Below are positions 1 to 7,043 of a DNA stretch of 57,913 bases, piece by piece. The notes below the pieces were generated by a model. It was not told the origin of the DNA and ran no database searches. It was given only the letters and a program-made list of their open reading frames with translations. The position numbers and the translations under genes are program-made. The stretch comes from Dysgonamonadaceae bacterium (GTDB lineage: Bacteria; Bacteroidota; Bacteroidia; Bacteroidales; Azobacteroidaceae): NCBI GenBank assembly GCA_031272075.1, contig JAISUK010000005.1, positions 1-57,913 on the forward strand. The letters run 5' to 3'. Within the stretch, counting starts at the first letter, position 1, and the number at the start of each line of letters is the position of its first letter.

Positions 1-215
1 AAGCCGAGGTGCATTGAGCCGTCGTCGCTGAGCGGCAGGATGATGACTTTGCGCAATCCCTTTGCGCGGTTGATACGGGCATAGTAGTCCGCATCAATCG
101 CGTCAAGGGTCTCCAAGTACTTTCGCAAGTCGTGGAGTGAATTAAAATGGATTTGTGTATTCCCTATTTCGAGGTGTATGCGCAAACAACTGCGGCATTT
201 AAAAACTCTCATCAT
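1..215 (-). CDS. Small Cys-containing protein, 3' part beyond the window (DUF6686-like?)
   Basis: This is the N-terminal about 71 residues of a protein that runs off the left edge. It begins MMRVFKCRSCLRIHLEIGN and carries a C-x2-C pair near residues 6-9, followed by a predicted beta/alpha stretch. Its ATG overlaps the flavodoxin stop codon (ATGATGA at 215-209), so the two genes should be translationally coupled and transcribed from the flavodoxin promoter. The Cys pair followed by a His/aliphatic strand resembles small Bacteroidota proteins of the DUF6686 type; that family name is from memory and tentative. A metal-binding role is only inferred from the Cys pair. Codon use is like that of its neighbours. 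Confidence 0.55.
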   Translation of the reverse strand, partial: MMRVFKCRSCLRIHLEIGNTQIHFNSLHDLRKYLETLDAIDADYYARINRAKGLRKVIILPLSDDGSMHLG

Positions 216-712
216 ATCAGTGCTTTAAGTTCTATTACCCAAGTTGAAATGCGCAGGTCGGTAAGGTTCGATTCGTTGTCCTCGTCAAGTGGCAAGCCTA
301 CAAACTTGCCGTCAACAACGGCTTCCAATGTGTCGAAAAAGTAACCTTCGACATCCACCGAACCGATAATTTCCGCCTTGTCCCTGATTGCAGCATAGAT
401 TTTTCCCATGCCGTCGCAAAAAGTGTCAGGATATGACGACGAGTCGCCGCAGCCGAATAACGCGACCTTTTTGCCGGTAAAATCCGCTGCTTGCAGTATT
501 TTGAGGAAGTCGTACCAGTCGTCTTGCAAATCGCCCAGCCCCCAAGTGGAAGTGCCGAAAATCAGCAGGCTGTATCCCGCAAGGTCGGCGGCTTTTGCTT
601 TCGCAATATCGTGAATATCAACTTTTGTAACCCCGAGTTTGGTTGCTATCTTCTCGGCGACCACCTTAGTATTGCCGCCCGATGAACCATAAAAAATTCC
701 TGTTTTAGCCAT
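212..712 (-). CDS. fldA: Flavodoxin (long-chain)
   Basis: A 166-residue FMN-binding electron carrier that replaces ferredoxin in low-potential electron transfer in the cytoplasm. The phosphate-binding loop GSSGGNTKVV is at residues 9-18. The isoalloxazine loops TSTWGLGDLQDDW (about 54-66) and GCGDSSSYPDTFCDG (about 90-105) match the long-chain flavodoxin signature, as does the length. A longer open frame runs upstream to 802, but the start at 712 (MAKTGIFYG) is chosen because it fits the family N-terminus and lies just downstream of a good -7 box at 734-741. The stop overlaps the start of the next small gene. In this phylum flavodoxin is often iron-responsive, but no clear Fur box is seen at its promoter. 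Confidence 0.93.
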   Translation of the reverse strand: MAKTGIFYGSSGGNTKVVAEKIATKLGVTKVDIHDIAKAKAADLAGYSLLIFGTSTWGLGDLQDDWYDFLKILQAADFTGKKVALFGCGDSSSYPDTFCDGMGKIYAAIRDKAEIIGSVDVEGYFFDTLEAVVDGKFVGLPLDEDNESNLTDLRISTWVIELKALI

Positions 713-733
713 AAATTTTATTATTTGAAGCTG

Positions 734-764
734 CAAAGTTATGGCCGTAAAATATGTCGTGCAA
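734..764 (-). promoter_or_regulatory. Promoter of flavodoxin
   Basis: Read on the minus strand, TTG (764-762) is followed by 20 bases and then TAACTTTG (741-734). This agrees with the Bacteroidota sigma-ABfr consensus of a -33 TTTG/TTG, a spacer of about 19-21 bases and a -7 TAnnTTTG. The flavodoxin ATG is 21 bases downstream of the -7 box. Confidence 0.75.
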
Positions 765-874
765 TCCCGATTTGTAGTGATTTTTCGAAGTTTATTAATC
801 ATTTAAAGGGGTAAAAATGAAAGTCGTCGTACGGATTTTTCAACTTGCATATACTGAATATACAGTTTTTTTAT

Positions 875-889
875 TGCAACATTGTTGCA
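875..889. promoter_or_regulatory. Candidate Zur/Fur operator
   Basis: TGCAACATTGTTGCA is a perfect dyad with 6-base arms around a 3-base centre. It overlaps the -33 element of the TonB-receptor promoter, a position where a bound repressor would block RNA polymerase. The operon it controls ends with a Fur-family regulator gene, so zinc- or metal-dependent autorepression is the simplest reading. The metal identity is inferred from the operon content, not from the site itself. Confidence 0.6.
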
Positions 890-912
890 TTATTAAAAGT
901 TTTATATCTTTG
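881..912 (+). promoter_or_regulatory. Promoter of the TonB receptor operon
   Basis: ATTG (881-884) is followed by 20 bases and TATCTTTG (905-912), a full match to the Bacteroidota -33/-7 pattern. The receptor ATG lies 31 bases after the -7 box. The -33 element is inside the dyad at 875-889. Confidence 0.75.
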
Positions 913-943
913 CACCGTCATATTTTGTTTAATTCGTTTTTGA

Positions 944-3094
944 ATGAGACGTGAATGTTTTATATTCATCATGCTGATGTGTCCTATCTTGTTGCAGACG
1001 CAAAATCTGACCGACACGATTGTACCGCTCGACGAGGTTGTTGTTGAGGCTGAAGGAAGTCAGGCGGCAATGTTGCGCGCGCCGCAAAGTATTGTGCAGG
1101 TGGGGCAGTCGTTTCTGAAACAACATTTTGCGGGGAGTCTGATGCACAGTTTGGATCGGCTGCCGGGCGTGCAGGCAATGACTATCGGGTCGGGGCAGTC
1201 GAAACCGGTCATTCGCGGCATGGGGTTTAATCGCATGCTTGTAGCGGAAAATGGCATCAAACACGAGGGGCAGCAGTGGGGTGAAGAACACGGGCTGGAA
1301 ATAAACCAATTTGCACTCGACTATGTGGAAATCGTTAAAGGCGCCGGGGTGTTGCAATACGGGTCGGAAGCCATTGCCGGCGTGATAAACCTCAACAGTT
1401 CGTATGTGCCTCAGCAGCAGCTCGAGGGTGAAATAGAACTTTTCGGACGCTCTAACAATGAATCCCTTGGTGTTGCTGCGCAGCTTGGTGGACGGAAAAA
1501 CGGGTTCTGGTATAAGGCGAATTTCTCTCTCATTGATTATGCCGACTACAAAATTCCTGCCGACAGCATTCAATATTATTCTTACTATATTAAACTAAAA
1601 GATAGGCGTTTGCGAAACACTGCGGGCGCCGAGCGGAATGGCGGATTGCATTTCGGATACCTCGGAGAGCAGTTTATCACAATGTTTTATTTGTCCGACG
1701 TTTATGCCAAAAGCGGATTTTTTGCCAATGCGCACGGCTTGGAGGTGCGATTGTCTGAAATCGACTATGACCACAGTCGTCGTGATGTGGATTTGCCCAG
1801 CCATTCCGTCAATCATTTCAAAGCGATAAACCACAGCGCATATCGTCTTGATAATCTTTCGATTGAATGTGATTTCGCTTTTCAAAATAATTTTCGCCGT
1901 GAGTTTGCTGAATCGATTTCGCATGGCTTTATGCCTACGCCGCCCGGCACGCTGGAACGGCAGTACGACAAAAACACGCTGACTGCAAACCTTGGGGCGC
2001 GGTTTACACTGGCCGACAAACATTCTATTCGTCTGGGCGTCAACGGCGAACATCAGGACAACAGGCGCGGGGGTTGGGGTTTTATCATCCCCGATTTCAG
2101 GACGTCCTCTGCCGGCGTTTTCGTTTTAGACAGGTGGGAAATAGCAGATAATTTGGCTTGTATCGGCGGCTTGCGGTTCGATAAGATAGCGACTTCGATG
2201 GATGAGTACCGCGATTGGTACACGACTCCCGACGCAGACGGCAATGAAGACTATAAAATCCGCGCCCTGAAGCAATCGCTCCGCTTCGACGCTGTGACAT
2301 GGTCATTGGGAGTGAATTACGCCAACGCCAACTGGATTTTCAAGGCGAATGCTGGAAAAAGTTTCCGCGCCCCGATACCCAAAGAACTCGGCTCTGATGG
2401 TGTGAATTACCATATTTTTCGCTATGAAAAAGGCAATGCCGACCTGCGTCCCGAAGAGTCCTATCAGTTGGATGCTGGCATTGTAAGGGTAGGCCATGCC
2501 TTGCCTTTGCAAATACAAATTGAAGCGTTTGTAAATTATTTCCCGAATTATATCTATCTTAACCCCACTTCAGACTACTTCGAGGGTTTGCAGATGTATC
2601 ATTACATGCAAAGCCGTGTGTTTCGCTGGGGTTTTGAAATGAATTTTAATTATGATATAATCAAACAGTTGGAACTGAATTTGTCGGGCGACTATCTCTA
2701 TGCAAGGCAACTTTCGGGTGACAAACGGGGTTATACTTTGCCGTTTTCTCCGCCTCCAAGTGCAACTTTTGAGGTGAAGTATTCGCCTCACGCAAAATGG
2801 TCGGGCAAAGACGGCTTTATCTCACTAGATTGTCGCGCCGTTGCGCCGCAAAACGAGATTGTGCCGCCGGAAAACGCCACGCCGGGGTATGCGCTGCTGA
2901 ATCTATCAGCGGGGCGAACATTTGCGTTATCTAAACCTGACAGGTCTCCAAGACCTGTCAGGTTTGCTCGCGCCTCCGTTCAAGCCAACAACCTTTTAGA
3001 CAAGCGATATTACGACCATACGAGTTATTACCGCCTGATAGACGTCCCCGAACCGGGACGAAATTTTTCGATTATGATAGCATTTGATTTTTAA
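944..3094 (+). CDS. TonB-dependent outer membrane receptor, probable zinc/metal uptake
   Basis: A 716-residue outer membrane beta-barrel with an N-terminal plug, importing a ligand with TonB energy. A short signal peptide ends near LLQT/QNLT. The TonB-box-like DEVVVEAEG and plug motifs LDRLPGVQAM and KPVIRGMGFNRMLV follow, then the ENGIKHEGQQWGEEHGLEI stretch found in ZnuD/FecA-like receptors. The C-terminus has the usual NNLLDKRYYDHTSYYR and ends in Phe. There is no carboxypeptidase-like N-terminal extension, so it is not SusC-like. It heads an operon with two DUF4625 lipoproteins and a Fur-family gene. Oddity: residues 664-674 are encoded by a perfect 33-base palindrome (2933-2965) that looks inserted in frame. 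Zinc specificity is inferred from context; iron or heme is possible. Confidence 0.88.
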   Translation: MRRECFIFIMLMCPILLQTQNLTDTIVPLDEVVVEAEGSQAAMLRAPQSIVQVGQSFLKQHFAGSLMHSLDRLPGVQAMTIGSGQSKPVIRGMGFNRMLVAENGIKHEGQQWGEEHGLEINQFALDYVEIVKGAGVLQYGSEAIAGVINLNSSYVPQQQLEGEIELFGRSNNESLGVAAQLGGRKNGFWYKANFSLIDYADYKIPADSIQYYSYYIKLKDRRLRNTAGAERNGGLHFGYLGEQFITMFYLSDVYAKSGFFANAHGLEVRLSEIDYDHSRRDVDLPSHSVNHFKAINHSAYRLDNLSIECDFAFQNNFRREFAESISHGFMPTPPGTLERQYDKNTLTANLGARFTLADKHSIRLGVNGEHQDNRRGGWGFIIPDFRTSSAGVFVLDRWEIADNLACIGGLRFDKIATSMDEYRDWYTTPDADGNEDYKIRALKQSLRFDAVTWSLGVNYANANWIFKANAGKSFRAPIPKELGSDGVNYHIFRYEKGNADLRPEESYQLDAGIVRVGHALPLQIQIEAFVNYFPNYIYLNPTSDYFEGLQMYHYMQSRVFRWGFEMNFNYDIIKQLELNLSGDYLYARQLSGDKRGYTLPFSPPPSATFEVKYSPHAKWSGKDGFISLDCRAVAPQNEIVPPENATPGYALLNLSAGRTFALSKPDRSPRPVRFARASVQANNLLDKRYYDHTSYYRLIDVPEPGRNFSIMIAFDF
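2933..2965. repeat. Perfect 15-bp-arm palindrome inserted in frame in a coding region
   Basis: The left arm AAACCTGACAGGTCT (2933-2947) and the right arm AGACCTGTCAGGTTT (2951-2965) are exact reverse complements around CCA. The element is 33 bases, begins at codon position 1 and adds exactly 11 codons (KPDRSPRPVRF) to the TonB receptor. Its form resembles the CCTGACAGGT-type REP palindromes that are usually intergenic in Bacteroidota. Confidence 0.85.
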
Positions 3095-3104
3095 ATAAAT
3101 ATAT

Positions 3105-3539
3105 ATGAGTAGAAATCTCTTTTTCGGAACAATGTTTCTTTTGGGCTTGAGTACGCTCGCCCTCTCGTCGTGCGGTAAGGACGACGACACACCGGCAAAG
3201 CCGACAGTAATCATCACCGAAGTAGGCAGCCACGACACGCCGGAAGGCGTAATCGCGGCGGGCGACGACCTCCACTTGGAAGCCGAAATCGTCGCCGAAG
3301 GCAAGATTGCCGAAATCTCCGTCGTTATTCACCAGGAAGAAGGCGGCAATTTCGAGATAAATAAAACCTACGGCGCCGACAGCAAGTATTACGACTTGAA
3401 GAACGCCGACTTCCACGAACACATTGACATCCCTGCCGACGCGCCCCTCGGCGAGTATCACTTGCACCTGACCGTCAAAGACCACGAAGGGCAGACTGCC
3501 ACTGCCGAAGCAGAATTCGAAATTGTTGCGAAAGGATAA
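3105..3539 (+). CDS. DUF4625 lipoprotein
   Basis: A 144-residue predicted lipoprotein with signal peptide and lipobox LALSSC (lipidated Cys23), followed by an acidic GKDDD linker that often accompanies surface export of Bacteroidota lipoproteins. The rest is an Ig-like beta domain with EVGSHDTPEGVIAAGDDLHL and a terminal GEYHLHLTVKDHEG, the DUF4625 pattern. It starts 10 bases after the TonB receptor stop and is followed after 6 bases by a second DUF4625 gene, so it belongs to the same operon. It carries several His and many Asp/Glu residues. A role as accessory metal-binding lipoprotein of the receptor is inferred; the family has no established biochemical function that I know of. Confidence 0.85.
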   Translation: MSRNLFFGTMFLLGLSTLALSSCGKDDDTPAKPTVIITEVGSHDTPEGVIAAGDDLHLEAEIVAEGKIAEISVVIHQEEGGNFEINKTYGADSKYYDLKNADFHEHIDIPADAPLGEYHLHLTVKDHEGQTATAEAEFEIVAKG

Positions 3540-3545
3540 TTAATT

Positions 3546-4001
3546 ATGAAACATCAAATTATACTCACCGCCATCCTCACTATCGCCCTCTTATCCTGTG
3601 GCGGGGAAGACGAGAAAGACATGCAAAAGCCTGAAATACAGATCGGTTACCCGCATAACTGCGCAGAGCTGCAGCGCGGGGAACGTTATACGTTCAGGGC
3701 GCAATTTACCGACAATATCGAATTGGGCAGTTACAACATCGAAATCCACCACAATTTCGACCACCACTCGCACTCCACAGATAGCGAGGAATGTGAGTCG
3801 GACGCAGCTAAAACGCCTGTCAATGCGTGGGTTTTCAATCAAGATTACGCCATCCCCGCTGGCAGCCGCACCTATACTGCAAACGTAGAAATCACCGTCC
3901 CCGCTGACATTGACGCGGGCGACTACCATTTCATGGTGCGACTCACCGACCGTTCCGGTTGGCAGCAGTTGGCAGCCAAAAGCATAAAAATCAGAAAATA
4001 A
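3546..4001 (+). CDS. His-rich DUF4625 lipoprotein
   Basis: A 151-residue paralogue of the preceding lipoprotein. The lipobox ALLSC places the lipidated Cys at 18, and an acidic EDEKD linker follows. The Ig-like beta domain contains a distinctive His cluster, IEIHHNFDHHSHS (residues 66-77), followed by EEC, and ends in the family pattern GDYHFMVRLTDRSG. The His cluster lies in a loop where the sister protein has the plainer VVIHQEEGGNFEIN. This suggests capture of Zn(II) or a similar metal at the cell surface or in the periplasm, next to a TonB receptor and a Fur-like gene. Function is inference; family assignment is by sequence pattern. Confidence 0.85.
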   Translation: MKHQIILTAILTIALLSCGGEDEKDMQKPEIQIGYPHNCAELQRGERYTFRAQFTDNIELGSYNIEIHHNFDHHSHSTDSEECESDAAKTPVNAWVFNQDYAIPAGSRTYTANVEITVPADIDAGDYHFMVRLTDRSGWQQLAAKSIKIRK

Positions 4002-4009
4002 GAAGAATC

Positions 4010-4408
4010 ATGGAGAAGAAAAAACGAAATACCAAAACGAAGCAACTGGTAATGAGTGTATTAGAAAAAGCGAATGCCGCTTTATGTCACGAAGACATCG
4101 AGAAGCAGTTATCCGGTCAGCTCGACCGCGTAACCATCTATCGCATCCTGCAAGGCTTTTGCGACGACGGCATACTCCACAAAATCACCTCCGAAAGCGG
4201 CAAGAGCCACTATGCACTGTGTCACAACTGTAGCCTGGAGAAGCACAACGACGAGCATCTGCATTTTCACTGCATCTGTTGCGACAACATTTTCTGTCTC
4301 GAAGCGCCGCTTGTCATCGCCCCGTTGCCGGCCGGATATGAAGCGCGTGCAGTGTCGTGTCTCATTTCTGGGTATTGTAGGGACTGTTCGGGAGCATCGC
4401 GCGGATAG
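4010..4408 (+). CDS. Fur-family transcriptional regulator, probable Zur
   Basis: A 132-residue metal-sensing repressor. The N-terminal winged helix contains LDRVTIYRILQGFCDDGILH (about 38-57), typical of Fur recognition helices. The C-terminal part is rich in ligands: CHNC (71-74), HNDEHLHFHCICC (79-91) and C-x2-C near the end (YCRDC). The start at 4010 (MEKKKRNTKTK) is chosen over the upstream in-frame ATG at 3959, which would overlap the lipoprotein gene by 43 bases. The gene is last in an operon with a TonB receptor and two lipoproteins. A dyad at 875-889 is the likely operator, giving autoregulation. Zur is favoured over Fur because of operon content, but this is inference. Confidence 0.85.
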   Translation: MEKKKRNTKTKQLVMSVLEKANAALCHEDIEKQLSGQLDRVTIYRILQGFCDDGILHKITSESGKSHYALCHNCSLEKHNDEHLHFHCICCDNIFCLEAPLVIAPLPAGYEARAVSCLISGYCRDCSGASRG

Positions 4409-4463
4409 TATCGCTTCCGCAAATTACTATTCAAAAGATGCAACGAAATTGAATAAAAACGAA

Positions 4464-4471
4464 TAATTTTG
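4464..4471 (+). promoter_or_regulatory. -7 box very close to the DUF4294 start
   Basis: TAATTTTG matches the -7 consensus TAnnTTTG and ends only 5 bases before the ATG at 4477. Transcription from it would begin at or within a few bases of the start codon, giving a nearly leaderless message. No TTG is seen at the ideal -33 distance. Confidence 0.5.
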
Positions 4472-4476
4472 CAGCG

Positions 4477-5076
4477 ATGAAATATTTGGGTTATATATTG
4501 GCTGTTGTTTTTCTGTGCATTGCTGCAGGATTAAAATCGCAGGTAAACAAGGACATTGTTTCTCCTGGTAGTCCGCATCGCTATTCGGAAGCGGGTGATA
4601 GTTTACAGGTGATGATCTTGCCTGATCTGGTCATATATCCCCGGATCAGCTTTGAAAGTTCGAAAGAATTGGAACAGCACCGAAAACTCATTCGCGACGT
4701 CAAAAAAGTGTTGCCTTTTTCCAAGTTGATTTATGGTACGCTCATTGAGACTTACGAATATTTGCAGACTTTTCAGACGGAAAAAGAGCGGCAGGATCAT
4801 CTCAAACGGATGGAAAAAGAATTGTATCGCGAATATTTCCCGGTATTAAAAAAAATGACCCTTTCTCAGGGGAAATTACTGATCAAATTGATCGACCGCG
4901 AATGTAATCAGAGTTCCTACGAGATATTGAAAGCCTTTTTAGGACCGTTGCGTGCGGGATTTTGGAACTTGTTTGCAGGACTGTTTGGCGCCAGTCTGCG
5001 AACAGAATGGGATCCGGAGGGGAAAGACGCTCTAACCGAACAGATTATCATGCTGGTGGAGGAGGGCGTATTGTGA
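4477..5076 (+). CDS. DUF4294 exported protein
   Basis: A 199-residue protein of the Bacteroidota DUF4294 family. A signal peptide (1-21) ends LKS/QVNK, leaving Gln at the mature N-terminus. The conserved core runs LPDLVIYPRISFESSKELEQ, the Arg/Lys-rich RKLIRDVKKVLPFSK and KRMEKELYREYFPVLKKMT, largely helical. Function is unknown for the family. It is preceded by its own -7 box and its 3' end overlaps the convergent TrmH-type gene by 45 bases. The signal peptide supports the chosen start despite the very short leader. Confidence 0.85.
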   Translation: MKYLGYILAVVFLCIAAGLKSQVNKDIVSPGSPHRYSEAGDSLQVMILPDLVIYPRISFESSKELEQHRKLIRDVKKVLPFSKLIYGTLIETYEYLQTFQTEKERQDHLKRMEKELYREYFPVLKKMTLSQGKLLIKLIDRECNQSSYEILKAFLGPLRAGFWNLFAGLFGASLRTEWDPEGKDALTEQIIMLVEEGVL

Positions 5077-5586
5077 GAACAACTCCCAGATGACAATTCC
5101 CGAAGCTACCGACACATTCAGCGAATGTTTCGTGCCGAATTGCGGAATTTCGATGCAGCCGTTGCACTGGTCAATCACTTCTTGTGCTATGCCGTGCACC
5201 TCATTCCCAAAGATAATCGCATTTTTTTTGTAAGCGCTTTGAAATGTCTCCAACGATCGACTCCCTTCAACTTGTTCTATACCCCAGAGGCCATATCCGG
5301 CCGCTTTCAGTTGTGTAACCACCGGCATCGTACTTTTCATATAGGTCCATGCGACCGAATCTTCTGCCCCCAGTGCTGTTTTATGGATTTCCGGATGTGG
5401 AGGCGGAGAAGTGATTCCACACAGATACAGGTGTTCCACACGGAAAGCATCCGCCGTACGAAACACCGATCCCACATTGTGCAAACTCCGTACATTGTCC
5501 AAAATCACCACCAACGGAATTTTTGCAACAGTGCGGTATTCCTCGCAACTTAACCGGTTAAGCTCTGTGATTTTCAGTTTCCGCAT
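5032..5586 (-). CDS. SpoU/TrmH-family RNA 2'-O-methyltransferase
   Basis: A 184-residue SPOUT-fold methyltransferase acting on tRNA or rRNA ribose with S-adenosylmethionine. The three family motifs are clear: motif 1 NVRSLHNVGSVFRTADAF (about 32-49, with the catalytic Arg), motif 2 AIIFGNEVHGIAQEVID and motif 3 IPQFGTKHSLNVSVASGIV in the knotted C-terminus. It lacks the N-terminal substrate-binding domain of RlmB-type enzymes, so it resembles TrmH/TrmL-type proteins; the exact target nucleotide cannot be read from sequence. It is the last gene of the minus-strand run and begins 3 bases after sufE. Its 3' end overlaps the opposite-strand DUF4294 gene. Confidence 0.9.
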   Translation of the reverse strand: MRKLKITELNRLSCEEYRTVAKIPLVVILDNVRSLHNVGSVFRTADAFRVEHLYLCGITSPPPHPEIHKTALGAEDSVAWTYMKSTMPVVTQLKAAGYGLWGIEQVEGSRSLETFQSAYKKNAIIFGNEVHGIAQEVIDQCNGCIEIPQFGTKHSLNVSVASGIVIWELFSQYALLHQHDNLFG

Positions 5587-5589
5587 TTG

Positions 5590-6012
5590 TCATTTGTATT
5601 CTTTGAAAACCATTGCGTAGAGCCGCATCTGTTTTAACATGGCAATCAGTCCGTTGGAACGGGTAGGCGACAGGTGTTCTTTCAGTCCGATCTGATCTAT
5701 AAAATAGAGGTCGGCGCTGAGGATCTCGTCGGGTGTATGACCCGACAATACCTGGATCAACAAGGAAACGATTCCTTTCACGATCACGGCATCGCTTTCA
5801 GCCTGATAGATGACTTTTCCATCGATCAGATCGGACTGAAGCCAGACTCTGCTTTGGCACCCTTCGATCAGATTGTTGGAAGTCTTATATTTGATATCCA
5901 ATGGCGGGAGCGAATTTCCCAGTTCTATCAGCAAGGTATATTTATCCATCCAGTCATCTAGAACCGAAAAATCTTCAATAATGGAGTCTTGTAATTCATT
6001 GATTGTCTTCAT
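5590..6012 (-). CDS. sufE: SufE-family cysteine desulfuration protein
   Basis: A 140-residue sulfur acceptor that takes persulfide sulfur from a SufS-type cysteine desulfurase and passes it to the SUF Fe-S scaffold. The active-site Cys52 sits in IEGCQSRVWL, the family hallmark. The N-terminal DDWMDKYTLLIELG and the C-terminal HLSPTRSNGLIAMLKQMR are also conserved. No sufBCDS genes are in the window, so it is a detached sufE. It is packed between the M28 gene (3 bases upstream) and the TrmH-type gene (3 bases downstream). Confidence 0.93.
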   Translation of the reverse strand: MKTINELQDSIIEDFSVLDDWMDKYTLLIELGNSLPPLDIKYKTSNNLIEGCQSRVWLQSDLIDGKVIYQAESDAVIVKGIVSLLIQVLSGHTPDEILSADLYFIDQIGLKEHLSPTRSNGLIAMLKQMRLYAMVFKEYK

Positions 6013-6015
6013 AAG

Positions 6016-7014
6016 TCAATTCTTTTCATGATAAATAACATACATCACAGTTTGTCCTGTGGCTTGGAGCGTTTTTTTACTCACATGGTCCATGTCGTCG
6101 TCCTGAGTATGCCAATAAGCGCCGAATCCGCTTTCCGTCTCCGGATCGTATTGGATGATGTCGATACATGGGATTCGCCGATGGCGTATGACATGCACAT
6201 GGTCGTCTTCTATTGTACTCCCGTTCGCAGCCACGAAATAGGATCCGTATCCCAGAATCTGGGCGGCTTCCCACACTTTGCGAACGATGTCCGGGGCGGA
6301 TTGCAAGGAATAGCCTTCTTTCATGAAACGGGCATTCGGGGCGCTCACCATATCCAGCAGAATGCCATAGCGAGCGGTATAGTTTTGTTTATGCGGGTTT
6401 CTTGCCCAGAAGTCCGAACCAAGGCACCAACTGCTTATATGTTGATTTTTTTCGTCAAAATCCGGAACACCCCAGTCTTCCGCATCAAAAAACAGGATGT
6501 CGATGCCGACGGCAGGTTGTTGTTGTCCGATCTGTCGAGCTATCTCCAGCAGTGTGGCGCAAGCTCCGGCGCCGTCGTTCGCCCCATCGATGGGAGTATG
6601 GTAATTGGCAGGATCGGGATCGCGGTCGGAAAAAGGACGGCTGTCCCAATGAGCGAACAGCATGATCCTGTTATTATTTTCCGGTTGGAACGAGCCGATG
6701 ATATTTCTGGCCTTGAGTAACGTCCCGTCGTATGCCGTCAGTTCGACATTCTGCTCGAAAACAGCAGCGCCGAAGCGTTTCAATTGAGAGACCAGGTAGT
6801 TTCCACATCCGACATGGGCAGGCGTGTTTGGAACACGCGGACCGAATGCCACTTGCTCTGCGGTATAGGTATATGCGCTATCGGCGTTAAACAGCGGAAC
6901 TTCTACTGCAGGTTGTTTCATCCGGCTTTTCGATTCCGGCGATTTGCCGGTCTGACCGCAAGAGGCGGCGAAAGTCGTTACCGCCAAAACAAAAAATATA
7001 AAATATCGATACAT
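6016..7014 (-). CDS. M28-family lipoprotein, glutaminyl-peptide cyclotransferase-like
   Basis: A 332-residue lipoprotein (lipobox FAASC, Cys19) with an M28 zinc peptidase fold. Metal and catalytic motifs in order are FAHWDSRPFSDRD, DGANDGAGACATLLEIA, FFDAEDWG and STIEDDHVHVIRHRRIPCID, ending with the HTQDDDMDHV His. The W-rich region and the IEDDH motif point to glutaminyl cyclase rather than an aminopeptidase. Such enzymes convert N-terminal Gln to pyroglutamate on exported Bacteroidota proteins. Nine exported proteins in this window have Gln at or next to the predicted signal peptidase cleavage site, consistent with a substrate pool. It lies 3 bases upstream of sufE in a tight minus-strand run. 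Confidence 0.85.
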   Translation of the reverse strand: MYRYFIFFVLAVTTFAASCGQTGKSPESKSRMKQPAVEVPLFNADSAYTYTAEQVAFGPRVPNTPAHVGCGNYLVSQLKRFGAAVFEQNVELTAYDGTLLKARNIIGSFQPENNNRIMLFAHWDSRPFSDRDPDPANYHTPIDGANDGAGACATLLEIARQIGQQQPAVGIDILFFDAEDWGVPDFDEKNQHISSWCLGSDFWARNPHKQNYTARYGILLDMVSAPNARFMKEGYSLQSAPDIVRKVWEAAQILGYGSYFVAANGSTIEDDHVHVIRHRRIPCIDIIQYDPETESGFGAYWHTQDDDMDHVSKKTLQATGQTVMYVIYHEKN

Positions 7015-7043
7015 GTTCTTTTTCAGCTAATTAAATGACGTTT

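Noticed and set aside
929-1573. Open frame of 214 codons on the minus strand opposite the TonB receptor
   Set aside because: It is fully covered by a clear receptor gene, has no family resemblance and an amino acid composition typical of antisense shadows.
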